DNA of 64,000 nucleotides from Halomonas organivorans (GCF_014192055.1 NZ_JACHXM010000002.1:62001-126000); one strand, 5' to 3'; positions 16,578 through 27,157 are shown, numbered from the stretch's first letter. Numbers and translations: made by a program. The notes: generated by a model not told the origin, from the letters alone.

Positions 16578-17513
16578 TCACGCCTCCCCCGGATCGTTGG
16601 CCGCCTCGGGCAGCGCGATCCCCGACAGTCGCTGGTAGACCTTGATCACCGCCGAGTCGTCCTCGCGGCCGAAACCGGCGCCCTTGGCGGCGGTGAACTG
16701 CTGAAGGGCACTGGCAGTCACCGGGGTGGGCATGGCCAGCTCGCGGCCGGTGTCGTGGACGATGTTGAGGTCCTTGACGAAGATGTCGACCGCCGACAGT
16801 GGCGTGTAGTCGCCCTTGAGGATGTGCGGCACCCGGTTCTCGAACATCCAGGAGTTGCCCGCCGAGTGGGTGATCACCTCGTAGACGGTGTCCGGGTCGA
16901 GCCCCAGGCGAATGCCGAGCGCCATGGCCTCCGCCGCCGTGGCGATATGCACCCCGGCCAGCAGCTGGTTGACGAGCTTCATGCTGGAACCGATGCCGGC
17001 GGCATCGCCCAGCCGATAGACGCTGGCCGCCATGGCCTCCAGCGCCGGGGCGGCCTTGTCGAACGCTGCAGGCGTGCCCGAGGCCATGACCGAGAGTTCG
17101 CCGCTGCGCGCCTTGGCGGCGCCGCCGCTGATCGGGGCGTCGAGCATCTCGAGGCCAGCCTCGGCCAGGCGCTCGCCGAGCCGGCGGGCGATGCTGGGCG
17201 CCACCGTGGCGCACTGCATCACCACGCTTCCCTCAGCGAGGCGCCCCACCAGCCCCTGGTCGCCGAACAGCACCTGTTCGACCTGTTCGGCATTGACGAC
17301 CACCAGCATCGCGATATCACAGTGCGCGGCCAGCTCCGCGGGCGTGGCGGCCACTCGCCCTCCCTTCGCTTCGAAGGCCTGGCGGGCCGAGGCCGAGACG
17401 TCACAGCCTGTCACTGACAGCCCCCGCTCGAGGAGTGCGCTGGCCGTGCCCATGCCCATGGCCCCCAGGCCGATGATTCCGATGCGAGGCGCGCTTGCGG
17501 AAATGTCGCTCAC
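16578..17513 (-). CDS. ltnD: L-threonate dehydrogenase
   Basis: A 311-residue beta-hydroxyacid dehydrogenase (3-hydroxyisobutyrate dehydrogenase family). IGIIGLGAMGMG (11-22) binds NAD, DAPISGG (125-131) is the substrate motif, and K179 with N182/N183-region (SSMKLVNQ) is catalytic. LtnD oxidises L-threonate to 2-oxo-L-threonate, which enters the shared OtnI-OtnK-OtnC route. I chose the GTG at 17513 because GGGAG lies 8 bp upstream; an in-frame ATG at 17549 would add 12 residues but has no clear ribosome site. First gene of the five-gene operon, divergent from the LacI-type regulator. Confidence 0.88.
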   Translation of the reverse strand: MSDISASAPRIGIIGLGAMGMGTASALLERGLSVTGCDVSASARQAFEAKGGRVAATPAELAAHCDIAMLVVVNAEQVEQVLFGDQGLVGRLAEGSVVMQCATVAPSIARRLGERLAEAGLEMLDAPISGGAAKARSGELSVMASGTPAAFDKAAPALEAMAASVYRLGDAAGIGSSMKLVNQLLAGVHIATAAEAMALGIRLGLDPDTVYEVITHSAGNSWMFENRVPHILKGDYTPLSAVDIFVKDLNIVHDTGRELAMPTPVTASALQQFTAAKGAGFGREDDSAVIKVYQRLSGIALPEAANDPGEA

Positions 17514-17563
17514 CTTTCGATCTCCCGATGGTCGCGTGATGCCGTGCATCCCGTGATTAGTGA

Positions 17564-17592
17564 TGGTAGCGCTGTCATGTTAGCGCTAACAT
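17564..17592. promoter_or_regulatory. Two abutting LacI-type operators between ltnD and lacI-type gene
   Basis: ATGTTAGCGCTAACAT (17577-17592) is a perfect 16-bp palindrome with the central CG typical of LacI/PurR/GntR-type operators; it differs at only two central pairs from the E. coli GntR site ATGTTACCGGTAACAT. Immediately beside it, TGGTAGCGCTGTCA (17564-17577) matches the 14-bp core at 11 positions. The sites lie between divergent genes, upstream of the ltnD start, so they can control both directions. Confidence 0.82.
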
Positions 17593-17646
17593 AGTTCTAG
17601 ACGAGTGACTTTCCCGCAGCAAGATCAGTGTGCAAGGATGTGACCA

Positions 17647-18681
17647 ATGTCTAATCAGGAAGCCAGCAGGACACGGCGTCGACGCGGTTCGGCCCAACCG
17701 ACCCTCAAGGAGGTTGCGGCTGCCGCCGGCGTGTCGGCCATCACCGCCTCCCGCGCCTTGAACACCCCGGAACGCGTCAACGAGGAGACCCGCAAGCGGG
17801 TCCTGGAGGCCGTGGATCGGGTCGGCTACGTGCCCAACCTGGTCGCCGGCAGCCTGGCGTCCGCCCGCTCCCGATTCATCGCGGTGATCGTGCCGTCACT
17901 GGCCAACGCCGTGTTCATCGAGGTAATCCGCGGCCTGCAGACGACCTTCGAGGCGCAGGGCTACCAGATCCTGCTGGGCAATACCGACTACGACATCGAG
18001 CGCGAACACCGCCTGGTCAGGACCTTCCTCGGCTGGTCATGTTCCGCGCTGGTCACCGCCGGGCTGCGTCATACCCAAGCCTGTCGCGAACTGCTCGAGC
18101 ACTGCGACAAGCCGGTGATGGAGGTCATGGAACTGGGCGATGCCCTGGACCTCAACGTCGGCCTGGACCATCGCGAGGCCGGCCGCTGCATGGCCCGCCA
18201 CCTGCTCGAACGGGGCTATCGTCGTTCCGTCTACGTCGGCGCCTGCCTCGACCAGGACTACCGGGCCGAACTTCGCTTCGACGGCCACCGCGAGGTCATG
18301 GAAGGAGCCGGGAACGAGGCACCGCTCATCGAACTGGATCAATTGGGCAGCCTGGAGGCCGGGGCCGCGGGGCTCGAGCGTGTGCGGAAGGAATACCCCG
18401 AAGCCGACGCCATCCACTTCGCCAACGACGACCTGGCAGCCGGCGCCCTGCTGCACGCCTTTCGGCTCGGCCTGCGCGTGCCGGAGGAGATCGCCATCGC
18501 CGGATTCAACGGCCTGTCCCCGGGCCAGCACCTCACGCCGCGACTGACGACGATCCAGTCTCCCCGGGAGACCATGGGACGCCAGGCCGGCGAACAGATC
18601 CTGCGGCGGCTGGACGGCAAGCGGGTCACTCGCCGCCAGCTGAACGTGGGTTTCGAGCTGCTGGTGGGCGAGAGCACATGA
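17647..18681 (+). CDS. LacI-family transcriptional regulator of the tetronate operon
   Basis: A 344-residue LacI-type regulator. The N-terminal HTH (about 18-45) reads LKEVAAAAGVSAITASRALNTPERV, followed by the hinge helix (NLVAGSLAS) and a periplasmic-binding-protein-like sensor domain (about 72-340). It is GntR/IdnR-like in sequence, consistent with the operator found 55 bp upstream. It is divergent from ltnD and probably senses a tetronate or phosphorylated intermediate and represses the five-gene operon and itself. Confidence 0.92.
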   Translation: MSNQEASRTRRRRGSAQPTLKEVAAAAGVSAITASRALNTPERVNEETRKRVLEAVDRVGYVPNLVAGSLASARSRFIAVIVPSLANAVFIEVIRGLQTTFEAQGYQILLGNTDYDIEREHRLVRTFLGWSCSALVTAGLRHTQACRELLEHCDKPVMEVMELGDALDLNVGLDHREAGRCMARHLLERGYRRSVYVGACLDQDYRAELRFDGHREVMEGAGNEAPLIELDQLGSLEAGAAGLERVRKEYPEADAIHFANDDLAAGALLHAFRLGLRVPEEIAIAGFNGLSPGQHLTPRLTTIQSPRETMGRQAGEQILRRLDGKRVTRRQLNVGFELLVGEST

Positions 18682-18723
18682 CCCTGCTGCCTGCTTGACG
18701 CCATGCGATCTCGAGCGACCGGC

Positions 18724-19617
18724 TCACAGTGTCAGGCGGGGCGCGATGAAGTCGAGGAAGGCACCGATCCGCGAAGACAAGGCCGTGTTGCGATAGTAGA
18801 CCGCCTGAACCTGCTCTCTCGGATCCGGGCTGATGATGCGATCCGCCATCAGGCTGACCAGCCGGCCCTGGATGAGATCGTCCCGGATCATGAAGCGCGA
18901 CAGGCAGGCGATGCCCTCCCCGGCCATGCACAGCTGCCGCATCACCTCGCCGCTGGACGTGCTCAGCTGTGGCCGGATATTGGCCCCTTCCCGAGGGAGG
19001 CCATCCACCGGCCAGCGATTGAGCTTGTCGGCGTTCATGAATCCCAGCAATCGATGATCGCGCAGCGCCGTGGGACTGACCGGCATTCCATGACATTCCA
19101 GATAGCGAGGGCTCGCCACCAGCTGCAGCGGCGAGCGTCCCAATGGGCGGGCATGCAGGGTGGAGTCTTCCAGACCGCCGATGCGGATCGCCACATCGGT
19201 ACGCTGCTCGAGCAGGTTGATGATGTCGTCCGAGGCGGACAGCTCGAGCTCGATGCCCGGATAGCAGGCCCTGAAGCCGCTCACCAGCGGCACCAGTTGA
19301 TGCAGCATGAAGGGCGTCGCCGCGTCCACCCGCAGCGGCCCGCTGGGTCGTTCTCGACTGAGGCGCATGGCTTCCTCGGCCTCGGCCAGCCGACCCAGGC
19401 CTTCGCGCACCTGCTCGACGAAGACCCGTCCCTCGCTGGTCAACGTCACGCTGCGGGTGGTGCGGTTGAGCAGCGGCGTATCGAGTTGCCGCTCCAGTCG
19501 CTGCACCGCGCGCGACACACGCGCCACCGGGACATCCAGTTGCCGGGCAGCAGCACTGAAGCCTCCACTGTCGATGACCGCTACCAACAGCTCGAGATCC
19601 TCCGTGCGGCTCTTCAA
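18724..19617 (-). CDS. LysR-family transcriptional regulator
   Basis: A 297-residue LysR-type regulator with an N-terminal winged HTH (LELLVAVIDSGGFSAAARQLDVPVARVSRAVQRLE at about 7-40) and a two-lobe co-inducer domain. It is convergent with the LacI-type gene and divergent from mdaB, with a 290-bp intergenic region in which I see no gene. Control of the mdaB-dkgB-PfpI redox genes is likely by position. The inducer is unknown. Confidence 0.9.
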   Translation of the reverse strand: MKSRTEDLELLVAVIDSGGFSAAARQLDVPVARVSRAVQRLERQLDTPLLNRTTRSVTLTSEGRVFVEQVREGLGRLAEAEEAMRLSRERPSGPLRVDAATPFMLHQLVPLVSGFRACYPGIELELSASDDIINLLEQRTDVAIRIGGLEDSTLHARPLGRSPLQLVASPRYLECHGMPVSPTALRDHRLLGFMNADKLNRWPVDGLPREGANIRPQLSTSSGEVMRQLCMAGEGIACLSRFMIRDDLIQGRLVSLMADRIISPDPREQVQAVYYRNTALSSRIGAFLDFIAPRLTL

Positions 19618-19908
19618 GATCGACCTCCCGGGCCAGGCGCAGCCTAAGCCTACTGTTTCGTTCCATGCAAAAGTGTTTCTATTTTAACGACGTTTATCGC
19701 ACAAACCAGACCACGCAGACTCCGCAGCATTCGAACGCTCACTCGAGGGAATCTTTCATGCCCGTTGCCTGAGTCCGCCACCCCGCTCGACCGAACCTGA
19801 CCTTTACGCCGCGCGAGAAAGTGTTTTTCGCTGGCCATGCATTGAAGGTCATCGCCACCGCCCACACAGTTGGGCAGAGAAATTGATTAGCCACATAATG
19901 GAATGACC

Positions 19909-20505
19909 ATGAACATCCTGCTGCTCAACGGCGCCAAGGCCTATGCCCACTCCGGCGGCCGCTACAACGACACCCTGCACGACACCGCCCGCGGCACCCT
20001 CGCCGAGCGGGGCCATGCCTTGCAGGAAACCCGCATCGACGACGGCTACGCTCTTGAGACCGAGATCGAAAAGTGGCTGTGGGCCGATGTCATCGTCTTC
20101 CAGATGCCCGGCTGGTGGATGGGCACGCCCTGGACCGTCAAGCGCTACCTGGATGAGGTGCTGACCGAAGGCCACGGCCGGCTCTACGCCAGCGATGGCC
20201 GCTCGCGCCAGGATCCTTCCCGGCAGTACGGCAGCGGCGGCCTGCTGCAGGGCAAGCGCTACCTGCTGTCGTTGACCTGGAATGCGCCGGTCGACGCGTT
20301 CGACGCACCGGGCAATTTCTTCGAGGGGCGTGGCGTCGACGCCGTCTACTTCCCGTTCCACAAGGCCATGGAATTCCTCGGCATGAGCGCCCTGCCGACC
20401 TACCTGGCCAACGACGTGATCAAGGCACCGGACATCGACACCCACCGGAACGAGTATCGAGCACACCTGGAGGGCGTCTTCGAGGACGCCCCGACCAGCG
20501 CCTGA
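19909..20505 (+). CDS. mdaB: NAD(P)H:quinone oxidoreductase, modulator of drug activity B
   Basis: A 198-residue flavodoxin-fold FAD protein that reduces quinones by two electrons and protects against redox cycling. The sequence matches MdaB throughout: ILLLNGAKAYAHSGG at the start, QMPGWWMGTPWTVK, TEGHGRLYASDGR, KRYLLSLTWNAP and PFHKAMEFLGM. The start at 19909 fits the family N-terminus (MNILLLNG), with GGA 7 bp before it; an ATG two codons earlier is also possible. First of a rightward set of oxidoreductase genes, 24 bp before dkgB. Confidence 0.93.
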   Translation: MNILLLNGAKAYAHSGGRYNDTLHDTARGTLAERGHALQETRIDDGYALETEIEKWLWADVIVFQMPGWWMGTPWTVKRYLDEVLTEGHGRLYASDGRSRQDPSRQYGSGGLLQGKRYLLSLTWNAPVDAFDAPGNFFEGRGVDAVYFPFHKAMEFLGMSALPTYLANDVIKAPDIDTHRNEYRAHLEGVFEDAPTSA

Positions 20506-20528
20506 ACCCGCGAACCAAGGAGCGACCA

Positions 20529-21338
20529 ATGACGACCCGCACACTGCCCAACCCCGGCTTCGGCACCTTTCGCCTCGAGGGCGAGACCCTCCGGCAGAGC
20601 GTGCACGCAGCCCTCGACCTCGGCTATCGTCACATCGACACCGCGCAGATGTACGGTAACGAAGCCGAGGTCGGCCAGGCCATCGCCGACAGCGGGGTAC
20701 CGCGAGAAGAGGTCTTCCTGACCACCAAGGTCTGGCACGACCGCCTGCAGCCCGGCGATCTCGAGGCGAGCGTCGAGGAGAGCCTGGAACGCCTGGGCAC
20801 CGGCTACGTCGATCTGCTGCTGATCCACTGGCCATCGCCCGGCGACGAGGTGCCGATGGCCGACTACCTGCGCGCCCTGCAGTCGGTGCAGCGGGCCGGC
20901 AAGGCACGCAACATCGGCGTCTCCAACTTCACCCGCGCGCAGCTCGACCAGGCCGTCGAGATTCTCGGCGAAGGGGCCCTGCTGACCCACCAGATCGAGG
21001 TGCATCCCTTCCTGCAGAATCGACCGCTGATCGAGCACTGCGAACGTCATGGCATCGCAGTAACCGCCTTCATGCCGCTGGCCGTCGGCAAGGTCATGGA
21101 GGACGATACCCTGGTGCGCATCGCCAGGGCCCACGATGCCAGCCCGGCCCAGATCGCCCTTGCCTGGCTGAATCAGCAAGGCATCGTGGCCATTCCCTCC
21201 TCCACCAAGGCCCACAACATCCGCAGCAACCTGGCCGCCTTCGAGCTGACGCTCGACGACGAGGAGATGCAGGCCATCGCCGCTCTCGACCGGGGCGAGC
21301 GTATTGCCGACCCCGACTTCGCTCCCGACTGGGACTGA
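20529..21338 (+). CDS. dkgB: 2,5-diketo-D-gluconate reductase B-type aldo/keto reductase
   Basis: A 269-residue aldo/keto reductase. The catalytic tetrad is complete: D37, Y42, K67 and H100. Sequence runs close to E. coli DkgB, including IDTAQMYGNEAEVGQAI, VDLLLIHWPSPGDEV, IGVSNFT and the C-terminal end at APDWD. It reduces 2,5-diketo-D-gluconate and other small carbonyls such as methylglyoxal with NADPH. AGGAG precedes the ATG. The family has broad specificity, so the physiological substrate is uncertain. Confidence 0.92.
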   Translation: MTTRTLPNPGFGTFRLEGETLRQSVHAALDLGYRHIDTAQMYGNEAEVGQAIADSGVPREEVFLTTKVWHDRLQPGDLEASVEESLERLGTGYVDLLLIHWPSPGDEVPMADYLRALQSVQRAGKARNIGVSNFTRAQLDQAVEILGEGALLTHQIEVHPFLQNRPLIEHCERHGIAVTAFMPLAVGKVMEDDTLVRIARAHDASPAQIALAWLNQQGIVAIPSSTKAHNIRSNLAAFELTLDDEEMQAIAALDRGERIADPDFAPDWD

Positions 21339-21453
21339 AGACCATGCGGTTCGCCCTGCGGGGCGGGCCGTCGCCGTGCAAGGCGGCCACCGCTCACGCT
21401 GATCCACGCCACCCGGGATCCGAACCATGGGTCCCCCGACAGGAGACGCTTCC

Positions 21454-23045
<1,592 letters not shown>

Positions 23046-23163
23046 CCCCGAGCCCATCGAGCCACGGCGACGGGTCCGCCGTGGCTCCGTCGCTTCATGC
23101 CGACAGTCGGCCTGGCAGAAGACACGGCGGATCCACACCAGGGACATCTCCAGGCACGCAAGA

Positions 23164-23199
23164 AAAAGCCGCCCGATACCATGTGGTATCGGGCGGCTT
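23164..23199 (-). terminator. Intrinsic terminator of first tRNA-Ala copy
   Basis: A 15-bp perfect stem (AAGCCGCCCGATACC, loop of four, complement) lies 14 bp past the CCA end of the tRNA. On the minus strand it is followed by TTTTTCTTG. Read on the plus strand it could also end the SDR transcript. Confidence 0.88.
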
Positions 23200-23212
23200 C
23201 TTGGTATTCGGT

Positions 23213-23288
23213 TGGTGGAGCCTAGCGGGATCGAACCGCTGACCTCAACACTGCCAGTGTTGCGCTCTCCCAGCTGAGCTAAGGCCCC
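23213..23288 (-). tRNA. tRNA-Ala (GGC)
   Basis: A 76-nt tRNA with encoded CCA. The acceptor stem GGGGCCT pairs with the AGGCTCC end, the anticodon stem CAACA/TGTTG holds loop CTGGCAG with anticodon GGC, and GGTTCGATCC forms the T arm. A -10-like TAAAGT lies at 23327-23332 on the minus strand, with a GC-rich discriminator as in stringently controlled stable-RNA promoters. Same tRNA sequence as the copy at 23454-23529. Confidence 0.97.
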
Positions 23289-23404
23289 ACTGTTGCTCGT
23301 CGGACTGTGCCGCGAGAACGAGGCGTACTTTACGCCCGAACAGCCTTCCCGTCAAGTCCCAGGCCCAAGAGATTCATCGCAAAAGCATACATGCGGACGC
23401 ATAC

Positions 23405-23439
23405 GAAAAAAGCCGCCGAATGCGATGCATTCGGCGGCT
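23405..23439 (-). terminator. Intrinsic terminator of second tRNA-Ala copy
   Basis: A 13-bp perfect stem (AGCCGCCGAATGC, loop GAT, complement at 23411-23439) followed on the minus strand by six T. Its sequence is unrelated to the terminator of the other copy except for the lower stem, so each tRNA has its own terminator. Confidence 0.88.
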
Positions 23440-23453
23440 CTTCGATGTTCGGT

Positions 23454-23529
23454 TGGTGGAGCCTAGCGGGATCGAACCGCTGACCTCAACACTGCCAGTG
23501 TTGCGCTCTCCCAGCTGAGCTAAGGCCCC
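23454..23529 (-). tRNA. tRNA-Ala (GGC), second copy
   Basis: Identical to the copy at 23213-23288: 76 nt, anticodon GGC, encoded CCA. About 30 bp of 5' flank (GTTCTCGCGGC-CAGTCCGACGAGCA) are also nearly identical, so the unit including leader was duplicated. TAATAT upstream is the likely -10 box. Confidence 0.97.
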
Positions 23530-23740
23530 ACTGTGCTCGTCGGACTGGGCCGCGAGAACGGAGCGAATATTAAGACCATCATGTCCACTCGTCAATCCGT
23601 GATTATGAAAAAACATGTCTTCGATTGACACCAAATCCGCTTAGGGCGATGTTGTGCCACGCTAGAGTCTGAATGCTTCGTACCAGAATCGTGGTCTTCG
23701 GCTTTAGCGTCATTCAACACCATTTTCAGGAGCACCTGCC

Positions 23741-24379
23741 TTGATCAGGGTTCTCGTTGCCGACGACCACCACCTGGTAAGGACCAGCATCGCCCACCTG
23801 CTCGACGACGAGCCGGACATCACGATCGTGGGCGAAGCCGCGGATGGCGAAGAGTCCATCCGCCTGGCCCGTGAACTCAAGCCCGATATCGTGCTGATGG
23901 ACATCCGTATGCCGGGCATCGGCGGCTTGGAAGCCACGCGAAAGATCCATCACTACAGCCATGACATACGAATTCTGGTGCTCACGGCCTTTATCGAGGA
24001 AGGCTTCGCCCAGCGCCTGCTGGATGCCGGCGCCCACGGCTTCATCAGCAAGGGCTCTCAGCACGACGAGATGGTCACCGCGGTGCGCAACGTCTTTGCC
24101 GGGCAGCGCTATGTCAGCCCCGATATCGCCCAGCGCCTGGTGCTGTCGCGGGTCGATGCCAGCGACAACCCCTTCGACCAGCTCTCCCAGCGCGAGCTGC
24201 AAGTGGCGATGATGATCGTCAACTGCCAGAAGGTGGCTGAAATTGCCGACCGCATGTTCCTCAGTCCCAAGACCGTCAACACCTATCGCTATCGCATCTT
24301 CGAGAAACTCGACGTGCATTCCGATGTGGAGCTGACCCACCTGGGACTGCGTCACGGCCTGGTCGACGGCTTCAACTAG
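23741..24379 (+). CDS. gacA: Response regulator GacA/UvrY
   Basis: A 212-residue FixJ/NarL-type response regulator. The receiver domain (1-120) has D8-D9, phosphoacceptor D54 in IVLMDIRMPG and Lys in FISKGS. The LuxR-type HTH lies at about 147-205 (LSQRELQVAMMIVNC, LSPKTVNTYRYRIFEKL). With sensor GacS/BarA, encoded elsewhere, it activates Rsm/Csr small RNAs. The start is TTG at 23741, placed 8 bp after AGGAG; MIRVLVADDHH is the family N-terminus. The order gacA-uvrC-pgsA is conserved in pseudomonads and relatives. Confidence 0.96.
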   Translation: MIRVLVADDHHLVRTSIAHLLDDEPDITIVGEAADGEESIRLARELKPDIVLMDIRMPGIGGLEATRKIHHYSHDIRILVLTAFIEEGFAQRLLDAGAHGFISKGSQHDEMVTAVRNVFAGQRYVSPDIAQRLVLSRVDASDNPFDQLSQRELQVAMMIVNCQKVAEIADRMFLSPKTVNTYRYRIFEKLDVHSDVELTHLGLRHGLVDGFN

Positions 24380-24559
24380 CCCCGGCACGGCACGACGGTG
24401 CACGCGCCCAGGCCAGTCAAGCATCGGTTCGGTGCCGAGCCGGCCGGGCAAGCGGGCATGGCACCAGGTGCCGGCACGACAGACATGCCATGGATGGAAT
24501 GCCCCACCCTGCAACGAGTCTGATAGGATGAGCTTCCATCTTCGCCACACCGCCGCCCG

Positions 24560-26374
24560 ATGAGTTTCGATTCGCGTCATTTCCTGGCCACCGTGACCCA
24601 AGCTCCCGGCGTCTACCGCATGCTCGACGAACGCGGCGAGACGCTCTATGTCGGCAAGGCGCGGCGCCTCAAGGCGCGCCTTGCCAGCTACTTTCGCGGC
24701 GCGCTGAATACCAAGACCCAGGCACTGGTCGGCCGCATCGCCGACATCCAGGTCACGGTCACCAACAGCGAGACCGAGGCGCTGCTGCTCGAGCAGACAC
24801 TGATCAAGCAGCAGCGGCCGCCCTACAACATCCTGCTGCGCGACGACAAGTCATACCCTTTCGTCTTCGTCACCGACCGCCATCCTTTCCCGGCACTGGA
24901 ATACAAGCGGGCCCGCACGCGACACGACGATGGCCGTTACCTGGGCCCCTACCCCAGTAGCGGCGCAGTGCGGGAAAGCCTGTCGCTGATGCAGAAGATC
25001 TTCCGCATCCGCAACTGTGAAGACAGCGTCTTCGCCCACCGCACTCGCCCCTGCCTGCAGTACCAGATCGGCCGCTGCAGTGCGCCCTGCGTGGGCTACA
25101 TCGAGGAAGCCGACTACCGGCGTGATCTGGAGCACGCGATCCAGTGCCTGGAAGGCAAGAGCGAAGCGGTAACCCGTGAACTCACCCGTGACATGGAAGC
25201 GGCCAGCCAGGCTCTCGAGTTCGAGGAAGCCGCCCGACTGCGCGACCAGATACAGCAGCTGCGTCAACTTCAGCAGCGCCAGTTCGTCGACACCGGTGGC
25301 GGCGATGCGGACGTCTTCGCCCTGGCCTCGCGTCCCGGCGCGCTGTGCATCTCGGTACTCACGGTGCGTCAGGGCCGACTGCTGGGCGCTCGCCATCACG
25401 AGCCCTCCAACGGCCTGGACCTGGGGCCGGAAGCGCTGCTGGGGGAGTTCGTCAGCCAATTCTATCTCGGCCAGGCACGCGAGATTCCCGGCGAGATCAT
25501 CACCAGCCACTCGCTGCCCGACACCGAGCTGCTGGCTAGCGCCCTGGGCGAACGGGCCGGCAAGCGCATCCGCGTCACCGACCAGGTGCGCGGCCACCGC
25601 GCGCAGTGGCGTGAACTGGCGCGCACCAACGCCGAACAGCAGTTGGCCGGCCAGCTGGCCAGCCAGACCAAGCTGGCAAAGCGCTTCGAAGCACTGCGCG
25701 AAGCCCTGGGGCTGGAAACGGTGCCGACCCGGCTGGAGTGCTTCGATATCAGTCATAGCCATGGCGAGGCCACGGTGGCCTCCTGCGTGGTGTTCGACCC
25801 CGATGGCCCGCGCAAGTCCGACTACCGCCGATTCAACATCGAGGGCGTGGAACCCGGCGACGACTACGCCGCCATGCGTCAGGCCCTGACCCGCCGCTTC
25901 CGCCGGCTTGCCGACGGCGAGGGCGAACGGCCGGACATCCTGGTGGTAGACGGTGGCAAGGGCCAGTTGAACATGGCCCGCGACGTATTCGCCGAGCTCG
26001 GGGTAAGCGGCGTCATGCTGCTGGGCGTGGCCAAGGGCAGCACCCGCAAGGCCGGCCTGGAAACGCTCTACCTCGAGACCGTCGACCGAACCCTCGACCT
26101 CGATGGCGCGTCGCCGGCGCTGCACCTGCTGCAGCATATTCGCGACGAATCACACCGCTTCGCCATCGCCGGACATCGAGCGCGTCGCGACAAGACTCGA
26201 CGCACCTCCACCCTGCAGGACATTCCCGGCGTCGGCCCGCGCCGCCGTCGTGAGCTGCTGCGCTTCTTCGGCGGACTGCACGGCGTGCGCCAGGCCAGCC
26301 GCGAGGAACTGGCCCGGGTTCCCGGCATCAGCGCCACCCTCGCCGAGACGATTCATCGCGCCCTGCATGGATGA
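24560..26374 (+). CDS. uvrC: UvrABC excinuclease subunit C
   Basis: A 604-residue nucleotide-excision nuclease making the 3' and 5' incisions. Features in order: GIY-YIG domain (GVYRMLDE, LYVGKARRLKARLASYF at about 15-50), the cysteine cluster region CLQYQIGRCSAPCVGY, UVR domain at about 200-235, the RNase H-like 5' nuclease (ECFDISHSHGE, DILVVDGGKGQL) and C-terminal helix-hairpin-helix pair (IPGVGPRRRRELLRFFGG, VPGISATLAETIH). Full length for the family. It lies 180 bp after gacA; no gene is seen in that gap. Confidence 0.97.
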   Translation: MSFDSRHFLATVTQAPGVYRMLDERGETLYVGKARRLKARLASYFRGALNTKTQALVGRIADIQVTVTNSETEALLLEQTLIKQQRPPYNILLRDDKSYPFVFVTDRHPFPALEYKRARTRHDDGRYLGPYPSSGAVRESLSLMQKIFRIRNCEDSVFAHRTRPCLQYQIGRCSAPCVGYIEEADYRRDLEHAIQCLEGKSEAVTRELTRDMEAASQALEFEEAARLRDQIQQLRQLQQRQFVDTGGGDADVFALASRPGALCISVLTVRQGRLLGARHHEPSNGLDLGPEALLGEFVSQFYLGQAREIPGEIITSHSLPDTELLASALGERAGKRIRVTDQVRGHRAQWRELARTNAEQQLAGQLASQTKLAKRFEALREALGLETVPTRLECFDISHSHGEATVASCVVFDPDGPRKSDYRRFNIEGVEPGDDYAAMRQALTRRFRRLADGEGERPDILVVDGGKGQLNMARDVFAELGVSGVMLLGVAKGSTRKAGLETLYLETVDRTLDLDGASPALHLLQHIRDESHRFAIAGHRARRDKTRRTSTLQDIPGVGPRRRRELLRFFGGLHGVRQASREELARVPGISATLAETIHRALHG

Positions 26375-26443
26375 GCGTGGCCGAGCCGGATAGAATGGCC
26401 TGATACTCGGCATCTCCCACCTCAGGCAAGGACCGCAGCTCCG

Positions 26444-26992
26444 ATGAACATCCCCAACCTCCTGACCCTGGCCAGAATCTTCTTCATCCCGCTGCTGGTG
26501 GTACTGTTCTACCTGCCCTTCTCGTGGAGCATGCCGGTGGCCGCAGGACTGTTCGCCCTGGCCTCGGTGACCGACTGGCTGGACGGCTACCTGGCTCGCC
26601 GCTGGGACCAGTCGACGCCCTTCGGTGCCTTCCTCGATCCGGTGGCCGACAAGCTGATGGTGGCCGTCGCCCTGGCCCTGCTCATCGAACGCTATGACGC
26701 CAGCTGGCTCACCCTGCCGGCGCTGGTGATCATCGGCCGCGAGATCGTCATCTCTGCGCTGCGCGAATGGATGGCCGAGATGGGTAAGCGTGGCAAGGTC
26801 GCGGTATCGTGGATCGGCAAGGTAAAGACGACGCTGCAGATGATCGCCCTGCTGCTGCTGCTGGCTTTCACGCCAGACACGCCGATCGCCGTACTGGGTG
26901 TGGTCACCCTCTATGCGGCGGCCCTGCTGACCCTGTGGTCGATGATCCAGTACCTGCGTGCCGCCTGGCCGCACCTGAGTGACTCGATGTAG
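26444..26992 (+). CDS. pgsA: CDP-diacylglycerol-glycerol-3-phosphate 3-phosphatidyltransferase
   Basis: A 182-residue integral membrane enzyme making phosphatidylglycerol phosphate. The CDP-alcohol phosphotransferase signature DG-x2-AR-x8-G-x3-D-x3-D is intact ([21 protein letters not shown] at about 45-75). Several hydrophobic helices follow. Starts with the family N-terminus [12 protein letters not shown]. Third gene of the gacA-uvrC-pgsA block, with three tRNA genes next. Confidence 0.97.
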   Translation: MNIPNLLTLARIFFIPLLVVLFYLPFSWSMPVAAGLFALASVTDWLDGYLARRWDQSTPFGAFLDPVADKLMVAVALALLIERYDASWLTLPALVIIGREIVISALREWMAEMGKRGKVAVSWIGKVKTTLQMIALLLLLAFTPDTPIAVLGVVTLYAAALLTLWSMIQYLRAAWPHLSDSM

Positions 26993-27011
26993 CGCCAAGC
27001 GAGAAAAGCGT

Positions 27012-27039
27012 TTGACAGTCACCGACTTATCCGTATAAT
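27012..27039 (+). promoter_or_regulatory. Promoter of the tRNA-Gly-Cys-Leu cluster
   Basis: Consensus TTGACA (27012-27017), 16-bp spacer and consensus TATAAT (27034-27039), 15 bp before the first tRNA. Both hexamers match fully, as expected for a strong stable-RNA promoter. Confidence 0.9.
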
Positions 27040-27054
27040 ACGTCCTCGAGTCAA

Positions 27055-27129
27055 GCGGGAATAGCTCAGTGGTAGAGCATCGCCTTGCCAAGGCGAGGGT
27101 CGCGAGTTCGAATCTCGTTTCCCGCTCCA
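27055..27129 (+). tRNA. tRNA-Gly (GCC)
   Basis: A 75-nt tRNA with encoded CCA. Acceptor GCGGGAA pairs with TTCCCGC; the anticodon stem TCGCC/GGCGA carries loop TTGCCAA with anticodon GCC. First of three tRNAs in the cluster after pgsA. Confidence 0.97.
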
Positions 27130-27157
27130 TTCAACATACGAATGGCTTGACTCATGA

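Noticed and set aside
15295..17214. Single large protein covering ltnD and otnK
   Set aside because: The extra N-terminal part is the wrong frame of ltnD; otnK begins at 16575 with the DUF1537 N-terminus.
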